Part shown: positions 18,088 to 26,329 of the stretch, one piece after another
How positions within the stretch are numbered: the stretch's first letter is position 1
Layout: each line of letters begins with the position of its first letter
NCBI GenBank assembly: GCA_947174645.1
Contig: CAMWJR010000002.1
Location: 1 to 29,511 of the forward strand
DNA from: an uncultured Verrucomicrobiota bacterium
GTDB taxonomy: Bacteria; Verrucomicrobiota; Verrucomicrobiia; Opitutales; LL51
Direction: 5' to 3'
Length of the DNA stretch: 29,511 bases
Program-made: the position numbers and the translations under genes
Notes under the pieces: model-generated
The model's input: the letters and a program-made list of their open reading frames with translations, nothing else
What the model was told of the DNA's origin: nothing
The model's database searches: none

Positions 18088-18128
18088 ATTTTCAGGGCAT
18101 TTACCAAAATGCTAAAATTTCGCAACCT

Positions 18129-19838
18129 TTACTTTAATTCAACATTCGAATCAAAATTGGTAATACGAAAGTTCTCAACATGAAAAGCTGTATCGGCACG
18201 GAAAAAGAGCTTTGCATCGTATTCTTTTTCGATCGATAAAAGACGGTCTTCAAACGAAGTGCGCAGGTATTCTAAAACGTTCGGATGGAGATAAACACGC
18301 ACCTTCTGGACACTCGCTCCATATTTTTTAAAGATATTGACGAGACGCCGGTAAATTTCGATACTCACTGTACGGGCTGATTTTACAAAACTCCGGCCCC
18401 CACAATAAGGACACGTCGCCCGCATATCGCGAACCGTACTTTGGGCATGGCGTTGGCGAGAAATCTGCATAAGGCCAAAAGCCGAAATGGGTAAAATTTG
18501 GGTCCGAGCAGCGTCATTTTTCAACAGCTCACACATAAGATCGTAGAGTTTCCGGCGATCTTTAAGGTTTTTCATATCGATGAAGTCGACAATGATGAGC
18601 CCACCGAGATTACGGAGTTTAATCTGTCGTTCGATCTCCTTAGCCGCCTCTACATTGACCTGGTAGATGAAATTGCGATTACTGTCGCTATCAGTCGACT
18701 TATTGCGATGACTCCCGGTATTGACATCGATTGCCGTCAGCGCTTCGACTTCATCGATAACGATCTCGCCGCCGGATGGGAGTGCGACATGCCGCATAAA
18801 GGTCTGCTCAATTTGTCGATCAACATTAAACCGCTCGTATACCGGAATCGCCTCCTGGTAGCGATGAATTTTAGATTTTGAACGTTTTGAGATTTTGCCG
18901 ACCAACTCGACCATTCGGTCGTAGGTCTCAGGATCGTCGACAATCACACGATCGATTTCCTCCGTGAGAAAATCTCGAACCGAGAGCTCAATTAAATCGG
19001 GCTCCTGGTAGAGTTGAATGATCTGTCCCGGATGTTGTGCTTTCTTTTCGAGGATCGCCTCCCACTTCTGGAGTAAAATGTAGAGATCGCGGACAAAATA
19101 ACGGATCTTTTTCCCTTCGCCAGCCGTCCGAATAATCACCCCCATACCTTCTGGAATGGTGAGCTTTTCGAGAATTTTTTTAAGCCGTTGGCGTTCTTTT
19201 TTATCCTCGATTTTTTTGGAAATCCCACACTCCCCCGCATATGGCATCAAGACAATAAACCGTCCTGCAAGTGCGATATTCGTTGTCACACGTGGTCCCT
19301 TCGTGCCGATCTGATCCTTAATAATCTGGACCATGATCTCTGCACCGATGGGATAAATTTCCGGAATCTTTTCGATACTGAGTTGGCGTGCACGAGAAGA
19401 GCGATTGTGTCGGACCACCTCTATACTCGAGTCCGCCGCCGGTAACGCATCCCAATAGTGTAAGAATGCATTCTTGTCGCGTCCAATATCGACAAATGCC
19501 GCTTTAAGCCCGGGCTCTAGATTCTGGATTTTCCCATTGAAAATCGCTCCCACCATGTTGGCCTTATCCTCATACTCAACGGAAAATTCTTTTAAAATTC
19601 CATCCTCTAATAACGCAACCCGTCGCTCCAGCGGATTCGCATTAATGACAACTTCGCGAAAGACTTTTGGCCCAACCGTTAGCTTCTTTAGAATCCGTTG
19701 TAAGAGGGGCTGTTCTTTTTCACGTGCCTTCGAAGATTGCCGTAATTCGTTTTTATCCGGAATGAGCGCTGATTCTTCCTCCGGTACTTGCTTTAGTTCA
19801 TCGAGCAATGCCTGCTCGTCCTGTAAATGACTCTTCAT
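18129..19838 (-). CDS. rng: Ribonuclease E/G family endoribonuclease
   Basis: A single-strand-specific endoribonuclease for 5S/16S rRNA maturation and mRNA decay. From ATG 19838 it has 569 residues: a charged N-terminal extension of about 60 residues, an S1 domain (GAIFNGKIQNLEPGLKAAFV, with INANPLERRVALLEDG just before it), an RNase H-like region, the catalytic DNase I-like domain with the metal-binding aspartates in AIDVNTG and VDFIDM, and the zinc-link CPYCGG. It lacks the long RNase E degradosome scaffold tail, which supports an RNase G-like assignment. The ATG overlaps the rodA stop as ATGA (19835-19838). A longer in-frame start at 19895 lies inside rodA and is less likely. Confidence 0.95.
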   Translation of the reverse strand: MKSHLQDEQALLDELKQVPEEESALIPDKNELRQSSKAREKEQPLLQRILKKLTVGPKVFREVVINANPLERRVALLEDGILKEFSVEYEDKANMVGAIFNGKIQNLEPGLKAAFVDIGRDKNAFLHYWDALPAADSSIEVVRHNRSSRARQLSIEKIPEIYPIGAEIMVQIIKDQIGTKGPRVTTNIALAGRFIVLMPYAGECGISKKIEDKKERQRLKKILEKLTIPEGMGVIIRTAGEGKKIRYFVRDLYILLQKWEAILEKKAQHPGQIIQLYQEPDLIELSVRDFLTEEIDRVIVDDPETYDRMVELVGKISKRSKSKIHRYQEAIPVYERFNVDRQIEQTFMRHVALPSGGEIVIDEVEALTAIDVNTGSHRNKSTDSDSNRNFIYQVNVEAAKEIERQIKLRNLGGLIIVDFIDMKNLKDRRKLYDLMCELLKNDAARTQILPISAFGLMQISRQRHAQSTVRDMRATCPYCGGRSFVKSARTVSIEIYRRLVNIFKKYGASVQKVRVYLHPNVLEYLRTSFEDRLLSIEKEYDAKLFFRADTAFHVENFRITNFDSNVELK

Positions 19839-21085
19839 GAATACTTGCTTCGAAATCGATATATGCTCTGTACGACGCCTTGCAAGACACAACAAACCAT
19901 CATAAAAGATCCGCCGTAGCTGAGAAACGGTAATGGGATTCCCGTAATGGGCATCAACCCAAGCGTCATCCCAATATTAACACCGATGTGTACCAATAGC
20001 ATCACACTTATACCAATCGCTAAAAGAGATCCAAAACGATCACGCGACATACTCGCAATACGAAGATTATTCCCGAGCAAAATGAAGTATAACAATAGAA
20101 CAAAAATCCCTCCTAAGAATCCCTGTTCTTCCGCAAAAACGGAAAAGACAAAGTCATTCGTTGCAACTGATTGCGGTAAGTAGCCGAGTCGTGCTTGGGT
20201 ACCTTTCTGATGCCCTTTTCCGTGAAGCCCACCAGTCCCAACCGCAATGAGCGATTGACGGAGGTTCCAACTCACCCCTATCCCCTTCGGGTCGACAACA
20301 TCTGGAGCGACAAAGGAAATAATCCGATTCCGTTGGTAATCTTTAAGCGGTAAAAATGAGATTTGCTCGAACTGCCCCATTGCGTTTTGCGGACTAAGGT
20401 GGTTCTCATCGAGGTATAGGTGATAGGCATACGCATCCCAGGCCACCAAACCGACTACGATCAACAATAACGAAAAAATGGTCGTAAAAAACTTTCCTGG
20501 GACTCCCGATACGAAAAGTAACGCAAAGGCGATGGGGAAAAATGGCAATGAGGACCCAAGGTCCGGTTGTAACATAATAAATCCCACTGGAATAAGAAAA
20601 ATCAGACAAAAGTACGCGATCGACGACAACGATTCCTTGAGATTTCCAATTTTCGTCCGCGCTAAAACTCCTGCTCCCATAACCAGGGTTCCAAGTTTCG
20701 CAATTTCCGAAGGCTGGATAACAACACCGCACACATTTAACCAACGGGTCGCCCCAAATTTACGCATCCCTAAAGGGGAAAAAACGAGCAATAGCGCTAA
20801 AATCCCGAAACCGTAGATCCAATGGGCATGTCGCAATAACAGACGATAGTCGGTGAAGGAAATCACCAAGTACGCCAACATTCCAATAGCAGTCCAAACA
20901 ATTTGCATCTTCCACTGTGTTCCGGAATGGCAACTCTGTGCCGATAGAATTGTTGTGACCCCGATCGCGATCAAAAAAAGCATACAACACGGCGATACGA
21001 TATCACAACCAATGCCATGCTCACCACGACAAAATGCGCGCCACCACAGGGTTGCACGCCACTTAAGCTCTTCAAAAATCGACAT
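19835..21085 (-). CDS. rodA: SEDS-family peptidoglycan glycosyltransferase RodA
   Basis: Polymerises lipid II for lateral wall growth together with a class B PBP (not in the window). It has 416 residues with about ten hydrophobic segments. SEDS motifs include KFGATRWL and QPSEIAK, MLQPDLGSSL, the NDFVFSVFAEEQGFLG motif after the long extracytoplasmic loop, and PITGIPLPFLSYGGS near the C-terminus. The DFxFxxxAEExG and GIPLPFxSYGGS wording suits RodA slightly better than FtsW, though a SEDS protein in front of ddl-ftsQ could also recall a dcw FtsW. The gene begins 4 bases after atpH and overlaps rng by 4 bases. Confidence 0.9.
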   Translation of the reverse strand: MSIFEELKWRATLWWRAFCRGEHGIGCDIVSPCCMLFLIAIGVTTILSAQSCHSGTQWKMQIVWTAIGMLAYLVISFTDYRLLLRHAHWIYGFGILALLLVFSPLGMRKFGATRWLNVCGVVIQPSEIAKLGTLVMGAGVLARTKIGNLKESLSSIAYFCLIFLIPVGFIMLQPDLGSSLPFFPIAFALLFVSGVPGKFFTTIFSLLLIVVGLVAWDAYAYHLYLDENHLSPQNAMGQFEQISFLPLKDYQRNRIISFVAPDVVDPKGIGVSWNLRQSLIAVGTGGLHGKGHQKGTQARLGYLPQSVATNDFVFSVFAEEQGFLGGIFVLLLYFILLGNNLRIASMSRDRFGSLLAIGISVMLLVHIGVNIGMTLGLMPITGIPLPFLSYGGSFMMVCCVLQGVVQSIYRFRSKYS

Positions 21086-21089
21086 TCCG

Positions 21090-21470
21090 TTAAGACCGCA
21101 TAGCGATCAAATCACTGCGGACTGAGCGTTCCCAAATGTGATCTCCGATGGTTACGCGTACACCGGCAATGAGCTCTGGATTTTCCTGAACGATCAACTC
21201 CAATGGCCGCCGGTAAGTCGCTTCCAGAGAACAACGAATTTCCTCGGTATCGCAGCCACCCGAGCATTCGACCCGAATAGTCTGCCGGCAATAAGTTTCT
21301 TCCAGAAAGTACACGTACTTCCGGAGCAACAACCCACGATCACGCTCGGGAAACTCTGAAATTAATCCCGCCAAGGCTCGTATTCTAGGAATATCAAGTG
21401 CCCCATGTGCATCAAACGACGATGCTGCAAGTCGCTTTGCTAAGGCCGCTATTCTTCGTTTCGAGTGCAT
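21090..21470 (-). CDS. atpH: ATP synthase subunit delta (short form)
   Basis: The delta subunit ties the F1 head to the peripheral b stalk. It has only 126 residues against about 175-180 in most bacteria. The C-terminal signature ENPELIAGVRVTIGDHIWERSVRSDL is clear, and a middle segment with a strand-like RQTIRVECSGG stretch precedes it. The N-terminal six-helix domain is strongly shortened. The order atpB-E-F-H and the 2-base gap after atpF support the call. No frameshift is evident, so the short form looks genuine. The gene is followed 4 bases later by rodA and not by atpA. Confidence 0.87.
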   Translation of the reverse strand: MHSKRRIAALAKRLAASSFDAHGALDIPRIRALAGLISEFPERDRGLLLRKYVYFLEETYCRQTIRVECSGGCDTEEIRCSLEATYRRPLELIVQENPELIAGVRVTIGDHIWERSVRSDLIAMRS

Positions 21471-21472
21471 CG

Positions 21473-21988
21473 TTAAAACTCGACCTCGGCCATTGTACGA
21501 TAACGTCGACGCTCTTCATCCGTCATAGATTTGACCAATATCTTGGCAACAATATCTGTAACAAGCACTTTGACTTCATCTTTGAGATCATCGACAACTT
21601 TTGCCTTCTCGGCCTGAATTGTTTGCTTTGCCGACTCGATCATCTCATGCGCTAAGTGCTCTGCCTCGGTCCGCTGACGTACACTGTATTTCTCAGCCTC
21701 AATTTTCGCATTTTCAACAATCCGACACGCCTCCGCTTTTGCTTCACTCAGGCGCTCCTCCACAGCACTATCGGCCTGCGCAAGTTTTTGCTTCATCTCA
21801 TCCGCGTACTGCAACCCGCGCTCGATTTTTGACCGACGTTCATCCATCGTCTTCAGTACAGGCTTAAACGCAAAGTAATAGAGAATCCCGACAACGCATA
21901 AAAAGTTGAGCGATTGGATAAGAAGCAGCTGCCAATGAACTCCAAAAGTCTCCGCGACCTCGGTTAATACATTGGCAATAACTGGCAT
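21473..21988 (-). CDS. atpF: ATP synthase subunit b
   Basis: The peripheral stalk subunit of FoF1. From ATG 21988 it has 171 residues: a short N-terminus, one transmembrane helix (LLLIQSLNFLCVVGILYYFAF, about residues 20-40), then a long amphipathic, charged coiled coil (KPVLKTMDERRSKIERGL onward, with many Ala/Glu/Lys heptads). A GTG at 22000 would add four residues; neither start has a strong ribosome binding site. It lies between atpE and atpH with gaps of 18 and 2 bases. Confidence 0.94.
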   Translation of the reverse strand: MPVIANVLTEVAETFGVHWQLLLIQSLNFLCVVGILYYFAFKPVLKTMDERRSKIERGLQYADEMKQKLAQADSAVEERLSEAKAEACRIVENAKIEAEKYSVRQRTEAEHLAHEMIESAKQTIQAEKAKVVDDLKDEVKVLVTDIVAKILVKSMTDEERRRYRTMAEVEF

Positions 21989-22006
21989 TGAACCGTACAC
22001 GACCGA

Positions 22007-22210
22007 TTATTTCGCAAAGAAAAGTGCGTAAAACGCGACCGCTTCCGCCAACGCCATACCAACGATCGACTGCACCAAAATTTTTCCCGATGCGCCTGGA
22101 TTCCGCGCAACGCCGTCCACGGCCTTGGTCCCGATGCTCGCAACACTAAACGCCGCTGCAAAACATCCCAGCGCCCCGACTAAACCCGTATTTGTAATTT
22201 CCAATATCAT
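22007..22210 (-). CDS. atpE: ATP synthase subunit c
   Basis: The c-ring proteolipid of Fo. It has 67 residues forming a hairpin of two helices joined by the polar loop ARNPGA. The ion-binding carboxylate is Glu56 in GMALAEAVAFYALF. The residues that build a sodium site in Na+-type rings (Gln in helix 1, Ser/Thr after the Glu) are not seen, so a proton-type ring is likely. A ribosome binding site AAAGGAA lies about 4 bases before the ATG. Confidence 0.96.
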   Translation of the reverse strand: MILEITNTGLVGALGCFAAAFSVASIGTKAVDGVARNPGASGKILVQSIVGMALAEAVAFYALFFAK

Positions 22211-22225
22211 AAAGTTCCTTTCTCC

Positions 22226-23197
22226 TCACGCCACCTGTGCGGTGCCCTCCTCGTCGTGTTTGCAGATGAGGCCGATGTACACGGCAACCAGCAATGTAAA
22301 GACGAACGCCTGCACCACACCGACGAGGCATTCTAAAAAGTAAAACGGCAGAGGCAAGAAATATCCCAAGACACGCGCAAGACCATTGATCGCTTGAGCA
22401 CCCCAAGTCGAAACAGACGCCAACATCTGATAAAAATCCGTTCCTTGAAGCCCTCCGGAAGTCAGAAACTCACTCATCGCATACATGTTGTGCAAAAGAT
22501 TTTCGCCCCCGAAAATGTTACCAAACAAACGAAACGACAACGAAACGATGCGGAAGAGAATCGATAGCGATTCAACGAGTCCGACGCCGAAAAAGATGAT
22601 AAATAAAAACTGATAGACGAATGAACTCACTTCACGTTTATCGGCTTTGTTACCGAAGTTGTGCTCGTAAAGGCCCCGAAATCCAACACATTTAATGCAA
22701 TAGTAGAGCCAGGCCACGTTGGCAATAAGCGCTAGCGCAAGCGTCGCGTTGAGATCGGCATTCATCGGACGAAAAATCTCCCATGACTGATCACGAACAT
22801 TGAGCCAAATCGAACCAACTCCTGGAAGCAGTCCACTCAAATTCTGAATGACAATAAAAACAAAGTATCCTAAAAGGAGCGGAAAAATTTGCCGATAGAG
22901 ATCGCGCCCAACAATGGGTTCTAAAATTCCTTCCAAACCTTCGACAACACTTTCAATGCAGGCTTGTCCTTTCTCCGGGATCATCCGAATACCTCTGCGC
23001 GTCATCAACCGGATGCCCATCGCAATCGCAAGCGAAATGAGCACTCCCATCAGCAAAGAGTTCGTCAAGTAAGTTCCCAATCCCTCGGTAACCGCCGATT
23101 CCGCCCGAGGCGATAATCCCTCCGCCGACAAAATTGCCGGAGAAAACAAAAATCCCCCAATCGTAACGCGTAACACCGACTGCCACTTTGCAATCAT
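22226..23197 (-). CDS. atpB: ATP synthase subunit a
   Basis: The stator channel subunit of Fo. It has 323 residues: a long N-terminal part (about 45 residues with a signal-like hydrophobic stretch ending ILSAEG), then five to six transmembrane segments. The essential helix carries LSFRLFGNIFGGE with the arginine that faces the c-ring. The start ATG 23197 is the only ATG upstream of the first conserved helix. It lacks a ribosome binding site and sits only 14 bases after a strong -10 box, so the transcript probably has a very short leader. It heads the long minus-strand operon. Confidence 0.95.
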   Translation of the reverse strand: MIAKWQSVLRVTIGGFLFSPAILSAEGLSPRAESAVTEGLGTYLTNSLLMGVLISLAIAMGIRLMTRRGIRMIPEKGQACIESVVEGLEGILEPIVGRDLYRQIFPLLLGYFVFIVIQNLSGLLPGVGSIWLNVRDQSWEIFRPMNADLNATLALALIANVAWLYYCIKCVGFRGLYEHNFGNKADKREVSSFVYQFLFIIFFGVGLVESLSILFRIVSLSFRLFGNIFGGENLLHNMYAMSEFLTSGGLQGTDFYQMLASVSTWGAQAINGLARVLGYFLPLPFYFLECLVGVVQAFVFTLLVAVYIGLICKHDEEGTAQVA

Positions 23198-23211
23198 CAG
23201 AAACGGGTTTT

Positions 23212-23240
23212 AGTATAGCACCCACCCCATCAAAAGTCAA
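23212..23240 (-). promoter_or_regulatory. Sigma-70-type promoter of the atpB operon
   Basis: The minus strand reads TTGACT (23235-23240), a 17-base spacer, and TATACT (23212-23217). Both boxes match the consensus at 5 of 6 positions, with optimal spacing. The transcription start would fall near 23205, giving a leader of only about 8 bases before the atpB ATG at 23197. Confidence 0.8.
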
Positions 23241-23333
23241 AACCAAAACCGACACTTTTTCACATCGGTGTTCACCTACCACCGCCACCGATTTTTGTTT
23301 ACTTTTCGTTTTTTTTTGATAGAACGCCCCGTT

Positions 23334-24571
23334 GTGGGTCTTTTCATTAGTTCCCGCGGTGACGCGTACACCTCGAAGCAGAGTGGAAGTGTGCTTCTGC
23401 TTTCGATCCTGATTTGCGCGTTCATTTCGGTACTTGCTATCTTGTTTACAAAGCAGTCGCGCGAGATGCTTGAATACCGTACAGAGGTCCAAATCGATCA
23501 AAAGACTCGTGTCGAAGCTTACTCGTTTCTGGAACTTGCCTTAACATTTTTATCAAGAGTTACGAATCCGACAGTGTTCCCTATCTCAATAGCAACACAC
23601 GTACATGGGAGGCTGCCAAGCACGCTAACTCTACAAAAAACGGCCTCGCGTTTTACAAGGAAATCATAGCGCCTGAAAATCCCAATGACGATCAGAGTAT
23701 CGAAAAAGCTATAGGTGAATACATCACCCAATGTGTCGCCAAAACCGCCGGTGTCGCGCTAGCTACCGGTGAGGAAATTAAGCTCGAGAATCGCAACCTG
23801 GAGGAGCTCAAAGGGTATCTTCAGATTAAAAATGCATCCGGCAACAATGTGCCAATGATCCATCACAAAAGTACACAGGGCACGTTTGATATTTATTATA
23901 CCTTCGAGGACCTCGGCAATAAGCTCCCACTTTGTGCGGCATTCTACAAGAAAAACAAAAATCTCATCAATGCCGCCTTGAGAAGCGTTAGTGGAGAGTA
24001 TAGCGACAGTGCCGGCGCGATGGGCGATTATCTGACCGCCGATCACCCAAAGACTTTCCATAACTGGAGTGAAGTTCAGTCCGCACTGGGAAACGTCAAT
24101 GCCGCTAAGCTCGAAGGTCTGAAGCGCTTGTTTACGATCGATCGCGAGGTACTAGAACACTGCGAGAACGGAAAGGTCAACCTCATTACTGCACACGAAA
24201 GCCTTTTAGATGTCGTTAGCAATCACCTCGGACTTATGACAAGTTTGAAGGGACACGCACGCGATCAATCGTTGATCAAAGACCTCGGCACTCGTCCTGA
24301 GGCAAAACTCTACACCGACCAAACACAGATATTTAAGCTTGGTGTCCATGTGGTTCGTAACAATGGCAGTACCTTTCAGCTTCAGTGCTATGGAACTTCC
24401 TCTGGTACCGAATCGTCGGGCTCTAAGGCTAGTAAGGAGACAAAGCCCAGTTGGTCGGAAAGACTTGGTGGAAACCACGACAAGAAAGACAATAAAAAGG
24501 ACACAAAAAATACCCCCGTCAAAGCACCGTCACGTTTTCGTTTTAACCTTCAACGCATCGAGGAAATTTAA
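23334..24571 (+). pseudogene. GspK-like minor pseudopilin, interrupted by a frameshift
   Basis: The first frame gives a prepilin-like start: a basic leader ending KQSG, then a hydrophobic stretch SVLLLSILICAFISVLAILF and an amphipathic helix up to ELALTF. At the T5 run 23547-23551 the coding sense moves to the -1 frame, which is open without stops (IKSYESDSVPYLNSN..., QCVAKTAG, LPLCAAFYKK) to TAA 24571. The joined product would have about 412 residues and fit GspK, the tip pseudopilin of type II secretion, or a PilX-like relative; GspK also often lacks Glu5. The first frame alone stops at 23669. The change could be a one-base deletion, a sequencing error or recoding. The start (GTG 23334) is uncertain, and an earlier GTG at 23268 is possible. 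gspL-like follows 6 bases later. Confidence 0.65.
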
Positions 24572-24577
24572 AAAATT

Positions 24578-25669
24578 ATGGCCCATTTATCCGATTTATT
24601 CGCAAACTGGCAAGAGCAGCGCACGCTACTCGACCGCGAAGAGGCTTACCTTATCCCCTGCGAGTGTTGCCTGACTAGTAGCCGCCCGCGACCGGCAGAA
24701 AAGAGCAATCCTGCGACGATCGAAGGTGAGGTATCAATTTCGCTTGAGACCTCGAGCCCCTTCCCGTTGGACGATATTTTTTGGGGGTATTTTGAGAACA
24801 CCACTTCTGGAAACATTCAGATTTTTTCCGCGCTCAAATCCCGCATCAAAGACCTCGACGCTAATGCCCCTCATGCGACTTATCTCCTCCCAGATTGCTT
24901 TATACCGATTTTTGATCCCTCGATTAACCGAGCAATTTTGAAGCATCAAGAACACGAGACCTTTTTTCAACGCGACGTCAATGGAGAGCTGACCTTTAGC
25001 GAGGAGATCCCGGATCGTAGCCAGATTCCTGTTGTTGAAATTGTTGAGGTAATACCAGTGCGCGAATTTGGTCTCGTTGTCCACTACACCTGGCGGACCA
25101 ATGCCGGCAGCGATGCGTTCGAAAAGGTTCTCGAGATTCCCTACAACGACCCGCGCCTCCACGCGCTCAATATGCAAGTTGGGTTATTTAAAAAAGTCAC
25201 TGAAAACAACAAACGTACAGCCGATATTACGCGAATTGTTAGTGTCGCTTCGGTTGCCGTAATTTTAGCGACTGTCGGCGGTTGGTTCTTATTTAAATCC
25301 CTCGCAGGGCATCAAGTACGGGTTTCACGCAAACTCACTGCCAAGGAAAAACAAGTGAAAAGCGTTCAGAGTAAAGACGATCGCGCCCATGAATTGGAAC
25401 TCTTTTCCGACCGCAAGCAGGCCTACTTCCGTGGTCTTGATAAAATTAATGCGCTACGACCAGAGTCGATTCTGTTTAAATCATTACATACCTCCGAAGG
25501 CGAGAATTTTGAAATCCGGGGCGTTGCGACTTCACTTGAAGAATCCGAGCGTTTTCAGCGGGCACTCGAAGAGTCCCAGCAATTTAGGATCGTAAAACTT
25601 GTTAACGAAGGTCTTGACAACGAGGCTCATATTCAGTTTTCCCTCTCATTAACTTTTAGAAAATTATGA
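24578..25669 (+). CDS. GspL/PilN-like inner-membrane assembly protein
   Basis: A 363-residue protein with about 215 cytoplasmic residues, one transmembrane helix (about 220-240, VSVASVAVILATVGGWFLF), a coiled-coil stretch, and a C-terminal domain (about 285-363, SILFKSL...GENFEIRGVATSLEESERFQRAL) with the pattern of the PilN/GspL periplasmic ferredoxin-like fold. The position between the GspK-like and GspM-like genes supports the call. The cytoplasmic part does not show the PilM/GspL actin-like motifs that I can recognise, and it has a CECC cluster at 28-31. It overlaps the next gene by ATGA, indicating coupling. It is probably a bridge between the cytoplasmic ATPase and the periplasmic ring. 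Confidence 0.6.
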   Translation: MAHLSDLFANWQEQRTLLDREEAYLIPCECCLTSSRPRPAEKSNPATIEGEVSISLETSSPFPLDDIFWGYFENTTSGNIQIFSALKSRIKDLDANAPHATYLLPDCFIPIFDPSINRAILKHQEHETFFQRDVNGELTFSEEIPDRSQIPVVEIVEVIPVREFGLVVHYTWRTNAGSDAFEKVLEIPYNDPRLHALNMQVGLFKKVTENNKRTADITRIVSVASVAVILATVGGWFLFKSLAGHQVRVSRKLTAKEKQVKSVQSKDDRAHELELFSDRKQAYFRGLDKINALRPESILFKSLHTSEGENFEIRGVATSLEESERFQRALEESQQFRIVKLVNEGLDNEAHIQFSLSLTFRKL

Positions 25670-26295
25670 AAAAACCTTCAACCCTCAAAACTTTTTTCTC
25701 TCTCCTCAAGCCCAGCGAAAGTATCGCCATCGCTGCCGTGCTCGGTGTTGTCGCCCTTGTGGGAATTACAATGAACGTTAAAGCTTGTAAAACCTACCGA
25801 GTGCTCAAATCCGCAAATGAGGAGAAAAACAAAGAACAAAACAGCTGGCTTAGCCGAGAAAAAGACATCGATAAACATTTCCAAGACGTAATTGATGATA
25901 TTCGGAGTCGGAAACGCATCGATCGCTCGGAACTCATGACGCTCGTCCAAAATGCCGCCAAACGCTTATCGCTAAAGCACACCATTAACGGGATCCCAGA
26001 GACCGTGAACGGGAAGTTCTTTTCGTTTAACAAGGTTTCTATCACGCTCAGCGACGCCTATTTTGCCGATATTTTGGCCTTTGATAACGCTGTCGAGATT
26101 CCCGATTACGCCCTCTGCATCGATAGCATGTCGCTCGACCTCTCGGGAGCCAAGTTACGGGCAACAATCAGTCTCTCAGCACTCGATATTAAGGCCGACC
26201 AGGATCCCAATACCCTCGTCGCGCGGATTTTGGGCTCGTACGATCTCGACGAAAAGCTTATCATGTGGAATGGAAGTAAAGATCTCGTCGAATGA
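25666..26295 (+). CDS. GspM/PilO-like inner-membrane assembly protein
   Basis: It has 209 residues: a short basic cytoplasmic N-terminus, one transmembrane helix (about 18-37, SIAIAAVLGVVALVGITMNV), a helical coiled-coil segment (about 40-85), and a C-terminal alpha/beta domain. This is the layout of GspM and PilO, partners of GspL/PilN. Sequence identity to named members is not recognisable by eye, so the call rests on topology and position. The ATG overlaps the stop of the GspL-like gene by 4 bases. A gap of 34 bases separates it from gspD. Confidence 0.55.
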   Translation: MKKPSTLKTFFSLLKPSESIAIAAVLGVVALVGITMNVKACKTYRVLKSANEEKNKEQNSWLSREKDIDKHFQDVIDDIRSRKRIDRSELMTLVQNAAKRLSLKHTINGIPETVNGKFFSFNKVSITLSDAYFADILAFDNAVEIPDYALCIDSMSLDLSGAKLRATISLSALDIKADQDPNTLVARILGSYDLDEKLIMWNGSKDLVE

Positions 26296-26317
26296 AACAT
26301 TTTTATAAGTAAACAAT

Positions 26318-26323
26318 AAAGGG
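26318..26323 (+). promoter_or_regulatory. Ribosome binding site deciding the gspD start
   Basis: AAAGGG stands 6 bases before ATG 26330 but directly abuts the first ATG (26324), so translation most likely begins at 26330. Confidence 0.6.
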
Positions 26324-26329
26324 ATGGTT

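Noticed and set aside
19835..21085. Calling the SEDS protein FtsW because of nearby ddl and ftsQ
   Set aside because: Motifs (NDFVFSVFAEEQGFLG, GIPLPFLSYGGS) fit RodA at least as well, and there is no murG, murC or ftsZ beside it.
23295..23323. TTGTTT-17-GATAGA as promoter for the secretion cluster
   Set aside because: Each box matches the consensus at only three positions and the region is a T-rich tract, so chance is likely.
22953..23501. 182-residue minus-strand reading frame over the atpB start and the GspK-like start
   Set aside because: It lies out of frame over the 5' end of atpB and across its promoter, runs opposite to the pseudopilin gene, and has low-complexity content with no family features.
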